A stretch of 64,000 nt of DNA from Mycobacterium colombiense. Lineage in GTDB: Bacteria; Actinomycetota; Actinomycetes; Mycobacteriales; Mycobacteriaceae. Position numbers and translations under genes: made by a program. The DNA lies in contig NZ_LZSX01000057.1 of the NCBI RefSeq assembly GCF_001665835.1, forward strand, positions 1 through 64,000, in the 5' to 3' direction. Numbering within the stretch: position 1 is the first letter of the stretch; every line of letters begins with the position of its first letter. This document shows positions 26,817 to 37,796 of the stretch, piece after piece. The notes under the pieces were generated by a model. The model was not told the origin of the DNA. It worked only from the letters and a program-made list of their open reading frames with translations, and searched no databases.

Positions 26817-27995
26817 ATGGCCCAGCGTGAATGGGTCGAAAAGGACTTCTATAAGGAGCTGGGCGTCTCCTCTGACGCCAGTCCCGAAGAGATCAAACGC
26901 GCCTACCGCAAGTTGGCGCGCGATCTGCACCCGGACGCCAACCCCGACAACCCCGCCGCCGGCGAACGCTTCAAAGCGGTCTCCGAGGCGCACAATGTCT
27001 TGTCGGATCCGGCCAAGCGCAAGGAATACGACGAAACCCGAAGGCTGTTCGCCGGCGGTGGTTTTGGCGGGCGCCGGTTCGACAGCGGCGGGTTCGGGGG
27101 CTTCAACGTCGGTGGTGACGGCGCTGAGTTCAACCTCAACGATTTGTTCGATGCCGCCGGCCGAAGCGGCGGCACCAACATCGGTGACCTGTTCGGCGGC
27201 TTGTTCGGCCGCGGTTCGGGCGCCCGGCCCAGCCGGCCACGCCGCGGCAACGACCTCGAGACCGAAACCCAGCTGGATTTCGTCGAGGCCGCCAAGGGCG
27301 TGGCGATGCCGCTGCGGCTGACCAGCCCGGCGCCGTGCACCAATTGCCATGGCAGTGGCGCGCGGCCGGGCACCAGCCCGAAGGTGTGTCCCACCTGTAA
27401 CGGCTCCGGCGTGATCAACCGCAACCAGGGCGCGTTCGGCTTCTCCGAACCGTGCACCGATTGCCGGGGCAGCGGCTCGATCATCGAGCACCCTTGCGAC
27501 GAGTGCAAGGGCACCGGCGTCACCACCCGCACCCGCACCATCAACGTGCGGATCCCACCGGGCGTCGAGGACGGACAGCGCATCCGGCTGCCCGGCCAGG
27601 GCGAGGCGGGGTTGCGCGGTGCGCCGTCGGGTGACCTGTACGTGACCGTGCATGTGCGCCCGGACAAGGTGTTCGGACGCGACGGCGACGACCTCACGGT
27701 GACCGTTCCCGTCAGCTTCACCGAGTTGGCTTTGGGCTCAACCATTTCGGTGCCCACACTGGACGGCAAGGTCGGTGTCCGGGTGCCCAAGGGCACCGCC
27801 GACGGCCGCATCCTGCGGGTGCGCGGGCGTGGCGTGCCCAAGCGCAGCGGCGGCAACGGGGACCTGCTGGTGACCGTAAAGGTCGCCGTGCCACCCAATT
27901 TGGAGGGTGCGGCCCAGGAGGCGCTGGAGGCCTACGCCGCCGCCGAGCGTTCCAGCGGCTTCGACCCCCGGGCGGGATGGGCGGGTAACCGCTGA
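26817..27995 (+). CDS. dnaJ1: Co-chaperone DnaJ (type I Hsp40)
   Basis: 392 residues from ATG 26817, with AAAGGTGAGGGGG upstream. J-domain at about 9-74 with HPD intact (DLHPDANPD), a Gly/Phe-rich segment ([17 protein letters not shown]), then four CxxCxGxG zinc motifs ([32 protein letters not shown]; about 177-240) and the C-terminal substrate domains. It delivers clients to DnaK and stimulates its ATPase. Third gene of the operon, 46 bp after grpE; its stop overlaps the hspR ATG (TGATG). Confidence 0.97.
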   Translation: MAQREWVEKDFYKELGVSSDASPEEIKRAYRKLARDLHPDANPDNPAAGERFKAVSEAHNVLSDPAKRKEYDETRRLFAGGGFGGRRFDSGGFGGFNVGGDGAEFNLNDLFDAAGRSGGTNIGDLFGGLFGRGSGARPSRPRRGNDLETETQLDFVEAAKGVAMPLRLTSPAPCTNCHGSGARPGTSPKVCPTCNGSGVINRNQGAFGFSEPCTDCRGSGSIIEHPCDECKGTGVTTRTRTINVRIPPGVEDGQRIRLPGQGEAGLRGAPSGDLYVTVHVRPDKVFGRDGDDLTVTVPVSFTELALGSTISVPTLDGKVGVRVPKGTADGRILRVRGRGVPKRSGGNGDLLVTVKVAVPPNLEGAAQEALEAYAAAERSSGFDPRAGWAGNR

Positions 27996-28390
27996 TGGCC
28001 AAGGGCTCGAGCAATTCAAGAAAAGACGATGCCCAGACCTTCCTGATCTCGGTGGCTGCCGAGCTGGCCGGCATGCACGCCCAGACGCTGCGCACCTACG
28101 ACCGCCTCGGTCTGGTCAGCCCCCGCCGGACTTCCGGTGGGGGACGGCGGTATTCGGAGCACGATGTCGACCTGCTGCGTGAGGTGCAACGGCTCTCGCA
28201 GGACGAGGGGGTCAACCTCGCCGGCATCAAGCGAATCATCGAGCTGACCAATCAGGTCGAGGCGCTGCAGGCCCGGGTCAAGGAGTTGACCGAGGAGCTG
28301 GCGCAGACGCGGGGTAGCCAGCGCCGCGACGTGGCGGTGGTGCCCAAGAGCACCGCGCTGGTGGTGTGGCAGCCCCGCCGGGGACGCTGA
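27995..28390 (+). CDS. hspR: Heat-shock repressor HspR (MerR family)
   Basis: 131 residues. MerR-type winged helix-turn-helix at about 12-80: FLISVAAELAGMHAQTLRTYDRLGL, SPRRTSGGGRRYSEHDVDLLREVQRLSQDEGVNLAGIKRI, then a coiled dimer helix (ELTNQVEALQARVKELTEEL) and the tail STALVVWQPRRGR. HspR represses dnaK and clpB by binding HAIR boxes with DnaK as co-repressor; boxes are present at both loci here, so the loop is closed within the window. ATG 27995 overlaps the dnaJ1 stop by one base. Confidence 0.96.
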   Translation: MAKGSSNSRKDDAQTFLISVAAELAGMHAQTLRTYDRLGLVSPRRTSGGGRRYSEHDVDLLREVQRLSQDEGVNLAGIKRIIELTNQVEALQARVKELTEELAQTRGSQRRDVAVVPKSTALVVWQPRRGR

Positions 28391-28451
28391 TTTCGCTCGG
28401 TTTCACTTTCGCCCCAAGGGTTCCTGTCTCCGGAGGCATGCAAAGTTCGCG

Positions 28452-28480
28452 AAAGCGCCAGCGCATGTGCTGGCGCTTTT
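28452..28480 (+). terminator. Intrinsic terminator after the dnaK operon
   Basis: AAAGCGCCAGC, a 6-nt loop, then GCTGGCGCTTT form an 11-bp stem followed by one further T, 61 bases past hspR. The stem is AAA/TTT-flanked so it can act in both directions, serving the convergent aldose epimerase operon too. Confidence 0.85.
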
Positions 28481-28537
28481 CGCATTCACCTGGTGACCAC
28501 CAGACAGCGGCTGCAGTGACCCAGGTGGTCACGGGGA

Positions 28538-29440
28538 TCACACCCGAATGGCAAACTGCGTGACCGCCGGCTCGCCCGGCCGCGCGCAGCGGTAGCCGCC
28601 CCGGCGCAGCGCGTCGGTCGGTGCGGTCATCGGCTCGAAGCACACGATGGCCTTCGCGGGGTCGTCGACCGGTGGCGCGAAAATCTGCGCCGCCGGATAG
28701 CCGTGTTCGAAGTGCACCTCGATGCGGCGCCCGCCGCCGGACACCGCGAACACCGAACCCTCGGCCACCTGGTCGTAGGCATCGTCGAAAGCCTTGTCGC
28801 GCAACGCCTCTGCGCGCGCCGGCTGCGGCTCGGAATCGCCCGTCGGCAGGCCGTTGTCGTCGAGGCCCAGATGCCGCAGCGGCGGTGTCTCGATGATCCA
28901 GTCGGCCCGCGGCGCATCGGGCAGCTGCAGATAGGGATGGAACCCGAAGCACAGCGGCACCGCCCGGTCGCCGGTCGCGGTGACCGTCGTCCGGACCGTC
29001 AGCCTCCGGTCGGCCAGCTCCGCCGTCACCGTCAGCAGATGCGGATACGGGAAGCTGGCCAGTAATCGGGGATCGGCCCCGAAATCCAGTTCGGCGGTCA
29101 GCTCGTTGGCGGTCTCGGCCGTCACCCGCCACCCGGGGTAGGCGGCCAGGACGCCGTGGATCGGTAGCCCGTTGGGGTCGGCGCGCACACCGTTTTCTCC
29201 CGGCGTCAGGGTCACGGTGACGTCCTGTGCGGTATAGGTGTTCTCGCCCAATCGATTTGCCCACGGATACAGAATCGGGATGCCCATCGTCTTGCCGTCC
29301 GAGATGTAGGCGTCCAGGCCGCGGCGCTGGCCCAGCAGCTCGACACCGGCGTCGCGCAGCGACGTGCCGATCATCCCCGCCTCGGGCACGAACTGCGCGA
29401 CCACCGGCGACGACGGATCGCGCAGGGTGACGACGTGCAT
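28538..29440 (-). CDS. Aldose 1-epimerase family protein
   Basis: 300 residues from ATG 29440, chosen because GGAGGT lies 4 bases before it; an earlier in-frame ATG at 29452 has no such signal. Galactose-mutarotase-like beta-sandwich: GTSLRDAGVELLG, the substrate loop PILYPWANRLGENTY, catalytic His region HGVLAAYPGWRV, PLCFGFHPYLQLP with the second His, and a C-terminal Glu in IVCFEPMTAPTDA. Probable role is interconversion of sugar anomers or of hexose phosphates; the exact substrate is not readable. It starts 2 bases after the flavohaemoglobin stop and is probably coupled to it. Confidence 0.9.
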   Translation of the reverse strand: MHVVTLRDPSSPVVAQFVPEAGMIGTSLRDAGVELLGQRRGLDAYISDGKTMGIPILYPWANRLGENTYTAQDVTVTLTPGENGVRADPNGLPIHGVLAAYPGWRVTAETANELTAELDFGADPRLLASFPYPHLLTVTAELADRRLTVRTTVTATGDRAVPLCFGFHPYLQLPDAPRADWIIETPPLRHLGLDDNGLPTGDSEPQPARAEALRDKAFDDAYDQVAEGSVFAVSGGGRRIEVHFEHGYPAAQIFAPPVDDPAKAIVCFEPMTAPTDALRRGGYRCARPGEPAVTQFAIRV

Positions 29441-29442
29441 GG

Positions 29443-30624
29443 CTACCTCCATAGCGGGTCATGCTGAATGTGTTCGGGCGGAGCCCCTTTGGCGATCAGG
29501 GCGGCCTTGGTGGCGCTGACCATCGCCGGCCCGCCGCAGACCAGGATCTGCCGATCACCCCAGCCGCCGTACTTGGTCACCACGTCGGGCAGCCGCCCGA
29601 TCTGGTGCACGTGCAGGCCGCGCGGCGGCGTGATATCGGGATACTCTGCGGCCCAGGAGGGGTCGCTGTTGTATTCCGAGACGGGCGAGACGGACAGCCA
29701 GGGATTGTGGGAGGCGACCTGCCACAGGGTCGGCAGATCGTAGAGTTCGCAGCGGTAGCGTGCGCCGAAGAACAGATGTATCCGCGGGTTCACCGCGAAC
29801 CGCGCCAGGTCCATGATCAGCGCCCGCAGCGGCGCCAGGCCCGTGCTGCCGGCGACCATCAGCACGTCGCCGCCCTCGCGGTCGACCCGCAGGCCGCCGT
29901 GCGGGCTGGACAGCCGCCACCGGTCGCCGGTGCGGGTTTCGTTGACGATCGCCGGGCTGACCAGGCCGCCGGGAACCAGGCGGACGTGAAATTCGATCCC
30001 GCCGCCGGGGTCGGCCGGAATCGCGGGACTCAAATACCGCCAGCGGTGCGGGCATTGGGGCACGTGGACGTTGACGTACTGGCCGGGGTGGTAGTCCATC
30101 GGCTGATCGAGCTGCAACCGGACCACCGCCAGGTCCCGCGACACCCGGATGTGCTCGACGACGGTGCCCTCCCACCAGGCGGGCCCCTCCTCGGCGTCCG
30201 CGGCGCCGCTCATCACCCCGGTGATCAGGTTCAGCGACTGCCTGGCCGCCTCGTCGACGGCGTCGGTCCAGGCCGCACCCAATTGAGCACGCAGCGTCGC
30301 CAGCAACGCGCGCCGCAGGGTGTCGTAATGCGGCGGCAGCACACCGTATTTGCGGTGATCGCGGCCGAGCTGGGCCAGGAACGTCACCGGCTCCTGCGCG
30401 CGGCGCGCGACCAGCTCGCCGTATACCCAGTGCAGCGCGTGGCCGAAAGCGCGCCGCTGGGCGGCCATTTCGGGTGGGAACAGATCGCGCACCGAGCCGT
30501 CGAGGGCGAACCAATGGGTGTAGAAGCGATGGACGAGCTCACCGGGATCGCCGACTGAGTCCGACTCGCCCGGTGCGAAGGCATCGCGCAGCACCCGCAG
30601 TGCGTCGACGTCCTCCAGGCTCAC
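29443..30624 (-). CDS. Type II flavohaemoglobin (globin-FAD/NAD reductase fusion)
   Basis: 393 residues from GTG 30624, which has TAGAAT 8 bases upstream. Globin domain (about 1-150) with the proximal His in GRDHRKYGV and the B10-type FYTHWFAL, then a ferredoxin-reductase-like module: FAD-binding RWRYLSPA and GGLVSPAIV, NAD-binding MVAGSTGLAPLRALI and LVCGGPAMVSATK. Corresponds to the M. tuberculosis Rv0385 type II flavohaemoglobin. Type I enzymes detoxify nitric oxide; type II members have been linked to D-lactate oxidation, so the role is stated with caution. Middle gene of a minus-strand trio. Confidence 0.9.
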   Translation of the reverse strand: MSLEDVDALRVLRDAFAPGESDSVGDPGELVHRFYTHWFALDGSVRDLFPPEMAAQRRAFGHALHWVYGELVARRAQEPVTFLAQLGRDHRKYGVLPPHYDTLRRALLATLRAQLGAAWTDAVDEAARQSLNLITGVMSGAADAEEGPAWWEGTVVEHIRVSRDLAVVRLQLDQPMDYHPGQYVNVHVPQCPHRWRYLSPAIPADPGGGIEFHVRLVPGGLVSPAIVNETRTGDRWRLSSPHGGLRVDREGGDVLMVAGSTGLAPLRALIMDLARFAVNPRIHLFFGARYRCELYDLPTLWQVASHNPWLSVSPVSEYNSDPSWAAEYPDITPPRGLHVHQIGRLPDVVTKYGGWGDRQILVCGGPAMVSATKAALIAKGAPPEHIQHDPLWR

Positions 30625-30656
30625 GGGCCCCGATTCTAGGCTCGGCCGCCGGTGAC

Positions 30657-31100
30657 TCAGCCCTGTCGGACGATGTTGGTGGTTCCGACGTTGTCGACCT
30701 TGGGTGAACCCCAGTGATAGAGAACGACGTTGCCGGTCCCCGACGCGCTCACCGCATCGGCGCTGTCGACCGCGACGTGGTTGCCGCTGCCGGACACGCT
30801 GACGCTGGTGCAGTGCCCGGTGAGGGTGATGCTGTTCTTCTGTCCACTCACCGACAGGTAGCCGGCGTGACAGGGAATCGTCTTCGTCATACCGGTCCCG
30901 CTGACCTGCAGCGTGCCGGACTCCGGCACCATTGCCGCGGGGCTGCCGCCGACGAGATCGGTGTGCATCCCGACCGCGATCAGCCCCGCGAGAGCCAGTC
31001 CGGCGGCCAGGGCGGCGAGCAACAAGATCAGGGGAACGCGGCGCGGGGTTCTCGCGAACTCGGCGCCGGCCTGATCGTGATGCTCCCTCGTCTGTGTCAT
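30657..31100 (-). CDS. DUF3060 domain protein with one membrane anchor
   Basis: 147 residues from ATG 31100. A single helix (VPLILLLAALAAGLALAGLIAVG, about 22-44) is followed by an external domain with DUF3060 features: GYLSVSGQKNSITLTGHCTSVSVSGSGN, a parallel beta-helix-like repeat of VxVSGxGNxV units, and a Cys pair (PCHAGY, GHCTS). Function unknown. It is divergent from clpB across a 133-bp spacer that contains the clpB HAIR box, so it may share HspR control, which is inference. The flavohaemoglobin gene follows 32 bp downstream. Confidence 0.8.
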   Translation of the reverse strand: MTQTREHHDQAGAEFARTPRRVPLILLLAALAAGLALAGLIAVGMHTDLVGGSPAAMVPESGTLQVSGTGMTKTIPCHAGYLSVSGQKNSITLTGHCTSVSVSGSGNHVAVDSADAVSASGTGNVVLYHWGSPKVDNVGTTNIVRQG

Positions 31101-31146
31101 CGGAAGAGGGGTACCCCGTACGCCGTAGTGCCCAAAACTCGATAGA

Positions 31147-31167
31147 CTTGAGCGGAACAGACTCAAC
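31147..31167 (+). promoter_or_regulatory. HAIR element (HspR operator) at clpB
   Basis: CTTGAG, 9 bases, CTCAA (TTGAG 31148-31152; CTCAA 31162-31166): a full match to the HAIR core with the same arm spacing as at dnaK. It overlaps the -35 of the SigH-like promoter, so HspR binding should block it. Confidence 0.85.
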
Positions 31168-31179
31168 CTTGACGGCGTT
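31154..31179 (+). promoter_or_regulatory. SigH/SigE-type promoter of clpB
   Basis: GGAAC (31154-31158), 18 bases, GTT (31177-31179), the same spacing as the dnaK promoter. The GGAAC lies inside the HAIR spacer. Confidence 0.65.
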
Positions 31180-31233
31180 GAACAAGCGGACAAGCATTTT
31201 TGCAAACCTTTTTGTACCCGAACGGAGCTCGTC

Positions 31234-33780
<2,547 letters not shown>

Positions 33781-33894
33781 CCGCTGGAGGGGGACCATCG
33801 GCGGTCCGGCGACACGCAGCTGTTGCCAGCTGTGATTGGGTTGTGACCTGGTCGCCTTCTGTGTTCCGGGCCAATAGCAGATACCCTGTTTTGG

Positions 33895-34770
33895 ATGGTC
33901 CCCCTCTGGTTCACGCTCTCCGCGCTGTGCTTTGTCGGCGCGGGGGTGTTGCTGTACGTCGACATCGATCGGCGACGCGGGCGCAGCAGGCGCCGCAAGT
34001 CGTGGGCGCGGTCGCACGGGTTCGACTACGAGCGTGAATCAGCCGACATCCTCAAGCGCTGGAAGCGCGGGGTGATGTCGACCGTGGGCGACGTTGCCGC
34101 CCAGAACGTGGTGCTGGGTCAGATCCGCGGCGAGGCCGTCTACATCTTCGACCTGGAAGAGGTCGCCACCGTCATCGCGCTGCACCGCAAGGTGGGCACC
34201 AACGTCGTCGTCGATCTGCGGCTCAAGGGACTCAAAGAGCCACGGGAGAGCGACATTTGGCTGTTGGGTGCCATCGGGCCGCGGATGGTCTACTCCACCA
34301 ATCTGGACGCCGCCCGCCGGGCCTGCGACCGCCGGATGGTCACCTTCGCGCACACCGCACCGGACAGCGCCGAGATCATGTGGAACGAGCAGAACTGGAC
34401 GCTGGTCGCCCTGCCGATCACCAGCACCCGCACCGAGTGGGACGAGGGTCTGCGCACCGTGCGCCAGTTCAACGACCTGTTGCGGGTGCTGCCGCCCCTG
34501 CCCGAAGAGGCCCCGCAGGAGACCGGGGCGTCGGGTCTGCGCAATGCCTCACCCAGCCGGCCGCTGGCGCCGGCGGGCCGCGCCGAGCTGCCGCCCCGGC
34601 GCGCGCAGCAGGACGTGGCGGGGCTGCTCGGCCCCGATCTTGCGCCCGGTCGTCGCGCCGCCGAGCCGCTGCGTCGTGAGCAGCCTCGACCCGATGGGCG
34701 TTCGGAAACCGTCCGCCGCCCACCCCCCTCCGGACGCAACGGCCACCAGGCCAGCAACTATCAGCGCTGA
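33895..34770 (+). CDS. ttfA: Trehalose monomycolate transport factor TtfA
   Basis: 291 residues. ATG 33895 has TACCCT ending 7 bases upstream, indicating a leaderless mRNA. One N-terminal helix (WFTLSALCFVGAGVLLYV), a basic RRRGRSRRRKSWARSHGFDYE stretch, then a conserved domain (VMSTVGDVAAQNVVLGQIRG through FNDLLRVLPPLP, about 60-200) and a Pro/Arg-rich disordered tail. Matches Rv0383c, the TtfA protein reported to work with MmpL3 in exporting trehalose monomycolate. It follows clpB by 114 bp. Confidence 0.9.
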   Translation: MVPLWFTLSALCFVGAGVLLYVDIDRRRGRSRRRKSWARSHGFDYERESADILKRWKRGVMSTVGDVAAQNVVLGQIRGEAVYIFDLEEVATVIALHRKVGTNVVVDLRLKGLKEPRESDIWLLGAIGPRMVYSTNLDAARRACDRRMVTFAHTAPDSAEIMWNEQNWTLVALPITSTRTEWDEGLRTVRQFNDLLRVLPPLPEEAPQETGASGLRNASPSRPLAPAGRAELPPRRAQQDVAGLLGPDLAPGRRAAEPLRREQPRPDGRSETVRRPPPSGRNGHQASNYQR

Positions 34771-34815
34771 CGGCGGGCGGCGGCCGGTGGTGCCGCCGTC
34801 ATTAGGATGTCGCTC

Positions 34816-35592
34816 ATGCCCCGCCCCGTAGCCCTGATCACCGGGCCTACGTCCGGAATCGGCGCCGGGTTCGCGCGACGCTACGCCGGTGACGGCTACG
34901 ACGTGGTCCTGGTCGCCCGCGACGTCGACCGGTTGACCAGGCTGTCCGGCGAACTGCGGGAACACTCCGGCAGCGTCGAGATCCTGCCCGCCGACCTCGC
35001 CGATGCCGCAGGGCGGCAACGGGTCTGTGACCGGCTCGCCGCCGGGGGAGTGCGCGTCCTGGTGAACAACGCCGGCTTCGCCACCTCCGGCGACTTCTGG
35101 TCCGCCGACCCCGCGCTGCTGCAATCCCAGCTCGACGTCAACGTCACCGCGGTCATGCACCTGACCCGCGCGGCCCTGCCGGCCATGCTGGAGGCAGGCG
35201 CCGGCACCGTCATCAACATCGCCAGCGTCGCCGGGCTGGTACCCGGGCGCGGGTCGACGTACTCGGCGTCGAAGGCGTGGGTGATCTCGTTCAGCGAGGG
35301 CCTGTCCGTCGGCCTGCAAGGCACCGGCGTTTCCGTGCACGCCGTTTGCCCGGGCTACGTGCACACCGAATTCCACGAGCGCGCCGGGATCGACATGGCC
35401 AAGTCGCCGTCGTTCATGTGGCTCGAGGTCGACGACGTGGTCAACCAGAGCCTGGCCGATGTCGCCCGCGGCAAGGTGATCAGCATTCCGGGCCTGCAGT
35501 ACAAGGCGATCATCGCCGCCGAGCGGCTGATGCCGCGGACCCTGATGCGGGCGGTCACCAAACGAATCGGGAGTGGCCGTGGGCGGACCTGA
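34816..35592 (+). CDS. Short-chain dehydrogenase/reductase
   Basis: 258 residues from ATG 34816, chosen because TAGGAT lies exactly 7 bases before it (leaderless pattern); ATG 34807 would add three residues. Classical SDR: NAD(P)-binding TGPTSGIGAGFARRYA (TGxxxGxG), NNAGFATSG, and the Ser-Tyr-Lys triad in NIASVAGLVPGRGSTYSASKAW (Ser about 140, YSASK). VCPGYVHTEF is also present. Substrate unknown. It lies between ttfA and pyrE, a place where I recall no SDR in M. tuberculosis. Its 3' end overlaps the pyrE start by 14 bases. Confidence 0.9.
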   Translation: MPRPVALITGPTSGIGAGFARRYAGDGYDVVLVARDVDRLTRLSGELREHSGSVEILPADLADAAGRQRVCDRLAAGGVRVLVNNAGFATSGDFWSADPALLQSQLDVNVTAVMHLTRAALPAMLEAGAGTVINIASVAGLVPGRGSTYSASKAWVISFSEGLSVGLQGTGVSVHAVCPGYVHTEFHERAGIDMAKSPSFMWLEVDDVVNQSLADVARGKVISIPGLQYKAIIAAERLMPRTLMRAVTKRIGSGRGRT

Positions 35593-36118
35593 CCTCAAAG
35601 AGCTGGCGGAGCTGGTGTCGCGACTGTCGGTGGTGCACGGGCGGGTGACGCTGTCCTCCGGCAAGGAGGCCGACTACTACGTCGACCTGCGCCGGGCCAC
35701 GTTGCACCACCGGGCGTCGGCATTGATCGGCGCGCTGATGCGCGAACTGACCAGCGACTGGGACTACGACGTGGTCGGCGGGCTGACCCTGGGCGCCGAC
35801 CCGGTGGCCACCGCCGTCATGCACGCATCGGGCCGCCCGATCGATGCCTTCGTGGTTCGTAAATCGGCGAAAACCCATGGGCTGCAACGCCTTATCGAAG
35901 GTTCCGAGGTTTCCGGCAAGCGGGTCCTGGTGGTCGAGGACACCAGCACCACCGGCAACTCGGCGCTGACCGCGGTGCGCGCCGTCCAGGAGGCCGGCGG
36001 CGAAGTGGTGGGGGTGGCCACCGTGGTGGACCGCGCCACCGGAGCCGCCGAGGCCATCGAGGCCGAGGGGTTGCCGTACCGAAGCGTGCTCGGCCTCGCC
36101 GATCTGGGGCTGAGCTAG
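35579..36118 (+). CDS. pyrE: Orotate phosphoribosyltransferase
   Basis: 179 residues from GTG 35579, with GGGAG 5 bases upstream inside the SDR gene. Converts orotate and PRPP to OMP in de novo pyrimidine synthesis. Family marks: VTLSSGKEADYYVDLRR, GGLTLGADPVATAV, FVVRKSAKTHG, and the PRPP motif VLVVEDTSTTGNSALTAV. The GTG 35573 just upstream is an alternative. Corresponds to Rv0382c. The lipoprotein gene follows 12 bp on. Confidence 0.95.
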   Translation: MGGPDLKELAELVSRLSVVHGRVTLSSGKEADYYVDLRRATLHHRASALIGALMRELTSDWDYDVVGGLTLGADPVATAVMHASGRPIDAFVVRKSAKTHGLQRLIEGSEVSGKRVLVVEDTSTTGNSALTAVRAVQEAGGEVVGVATVVDRATGAAEAIEAEGLPYRSVLGLADLGLS

Positions 36119-36130
36119 GCCGGCTTAACC

Positions 36131-37033
36131 GTGCGCACATTCCTTGCGATAGCGGCCTGCTTGGCGCTGTGTCTGGCCGGCTGCTCGTCCTCCAGCCAGC
36201 CCGTGCGCCCGTACGGCGCCCAGGGCGCGCGGCTCGGGGAATCGCTGGCCCTGCTCGGCTGGAACATGTCGGTGTCGAATCTGCGGTGGGACGGCGACTA
36301 CGTGCTGGTCGACGTCGACGCGAGCCCCACCTCGGCCAAGGATCCGCACGCCAAACCCGAGGACATCCGGTTCGGGCTGTACGGCGCGCTGGCCCATCCC
36401 ATGGAGGTCGCCGGGCTGGGCAGCTGCGACACCGCGAAGACCAGCGTGCGTGACATCCCCGCGCCGCTCTCGGCGCCGCGCGACCGGCTCACCGGCACGG
36501 TTTGCCTTGGGCCGCTGAAGGATCGAAGCCAGGTGCGCGGTGTCTACGGCTATTCGCCCCGCGACCGGATCCCGGACAGCTCGTCGGCCTACCCGGTCGC
36601 GTTTCCGGTCGGGCTGCTGCCGACCAACGCCAACGACAGCGGCGGCCTGGCGGTCAAGACGGCCAGCCTGTCGGCATGGCGGGCCGACGGCACCCCGGTG
36701 ACCAAGATGCAGCTGGGCGACCCGGGGGCGTTCACCGGTAACGGCTACATGCTGCTGGGGCTGGAGGCCACGGCCATCGCGGCGCGCTATCGCGACGAGT
36801 CCGCCAAGCGCGGCGGCCCGATGATGCTGCTGGCATCGCCGACCCTGCCCGCCCCGGGATTGAACCCGGCCTGCGCGACGTACGGGTCGTCGGTGCTGAT
36901 CCTGCCGGACGCCTCATTGGACGCGGTGCACGTCAACGCGTCGCTGTGCACGCAGGGCGAGATCAACGACGCGCTGCTCTACGCGACGCTGGCCATCGAC
37001 GGCACGCACGCCGGCGTGTGGACGCAGCGATGA
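36131..37033 (+). CDS. Putative lipoprotein of unknown function
   Basis: 300 residues from GTG 36131. Signal peptide with lipobox: MRTFLAIAACLALCLAGC, modified Cys at residue 18. Mature part has a beta-rich pattern (LLGWNMSVSNLRWDGDYVLVDVDA, GFNPACATYGSSVLILPDAS-like end) and at least three further Cys, one pair likely oxidised. No catalytic motif recognised. The family (Rv0381c-like) is restricted to actinobacteria as I recall. It overlaps the SpoU methyltransferase gene by 4 bases (ATGA). Confidence 0.8.
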   Translation: MRTFLAIAACLALCLAGCSSSSQPVRPYGAQGARLGESLALLGWNMSVSNLRWDGDYVLVDVDASPTSAKDPHAKPEDIRFGLYGALAHPMEVAGLGSCDTAKTSVRDIPAPLSAPRDRLTGTVCLGPLKDRSQVRGVYGYSPRDRIPDSSSAYPVAFPVGLLPTNANDSGGLAVKTASLSAWRADGTPVTKMQLGDPGAFTGNGYMLLGLEATAIAARYRDESAKRGGPMMLLASPTLPAPGLNPACATYGSSVLILPDASLDAVHVNASLCTQGEINDALLYATLAIDGTHAGVWTQR

Positions 37034-37680
37034 GCGAACCGCCCGGGCCGACCGAATGGGCGGCGACACCGCCCGCCGGCGTCGGGCCGTGGCCGGGCGA
37101 GCCGCCCGACGACCCGTGGTATGACCCAGTCCTGTTGCGCGAGGGCGACACTCGCAACGTCGTCGACGCCTACCGGTACTGGTCCCGGGAAGCGATCATC
37201 GCCGACATCGACCGGCGCCGTCATCCGCTGCACGTGGCGATCGAGAACTTCGGTCACGACGCCAACATCGGTTCGGTGGTGCGCACCGCCAACGCCTTCG
37301 CGGTGCACACCGTGCACATCGTGGGCCGGCGGCGGTGGAATCGCCGCGGCGCCATGGTGACCGACCGCTATCAGCGGTTGTGCCACCACGACAGCACGGC
37401 CGAGCTGCTGGCCTTCGCGGCCGACGCCGGGCTGACCGTGGTCGCGGTGGACAACGTGCCGGGCGCGACCCGCCTGGAGGAGGCCGCGCTGCCGCGCGAG
37501 TGCCTGCTGGTGTTCGGGCAGGAGGGGCCGGGGATCACCGACGACACCCGCACGGGCGCGGGGCTGACGGTGTCGATCGCGCAGTTCGGCTCGACGCGCA
37601 GCATCAACGCCGGTGTGGCCGCCGGCATCGCCATGCACGCCTGGGTCGAGCAGCATGCCGACCTGTCCCGCGCCTGGTGA
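37030..37680 (+). CDS. SpoU/TrmH-family RNA 2'-O-methyltransferase
   Basis: 216 residues from ATG 37030, overlapping the lipoprotein stop (ATGA). SPOUT trefoil-knot motifs are present: ENFGHDANIGSVVRTANAF (motif 1), LLVFGQEGPGI (motif 2) and SIAQFGSTRSINAGVAAGIAMH (motif 3 with the Ser/Asn pair). It methylates a ribose in tRNA or rRNA; the exact target is not known. Corresponds to Rv0380c. A pair of alternative hairpins follows it (37712-37741). Confidence 0.9.
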   Translation: MSEPPGPTEWAATPPAGVGPWPGEPPDDPWYDPVLLREGDTRNVVDAYRYWSREAIIADIDRRRHPLHVAIENFGHDANIGSVVRTANAFAVHTVHIVGRRRWNRRGAMVTDRYQRLCHHDSTAELLAFAADAGLTVVAVDNVPGATRLEEAALPRECLLVFGQEGPGITDDTRTGAGLTVSIAQFGSTRSINAGVAAGIAMHAWVEQHADLSRAW

Positions 37681-37711
37681 TTGAGTGTGAGCCCACAGCT
37701 TTGACCGTGCA

Positions 37712-37741
37712 CCGCCTGAACCCAGGCGGCGTGTCGCCGCC
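37712..37741 (+). terminator. Two mutually exclusive hairpins after the RNA methyltransferase gene
   Basis: CCGCCTG-AACC-CAGGCGG (37712-37729) and GGCGGCG-TGT-CGCCGCC (37725-37741) share the bases 37725-37729, so only one can form at a time. Likely a terminator region, 31 bases past the stop; an attenuator-like switch is possible but unsupported. Confidence 0.5.
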
Positions 37742-37796
37742 CTGAGTGCACACTCGGAGGCATCGAGCGCGCCCGCGTGCGGCAGGATCGACAGGT

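Noticed and set aside
29440..29452. ATG 29452 as start of the aldose epimerase
   Set aside because: GGAGGT lies between the two ATGs and serves ATG 29440.
37681..37796. tRNA or small RNA gene in the hairpin-rich spacer
   Set aside because: No cloverleaf or CCA-type end; the two hairpins share bases and read better as a terminator region.
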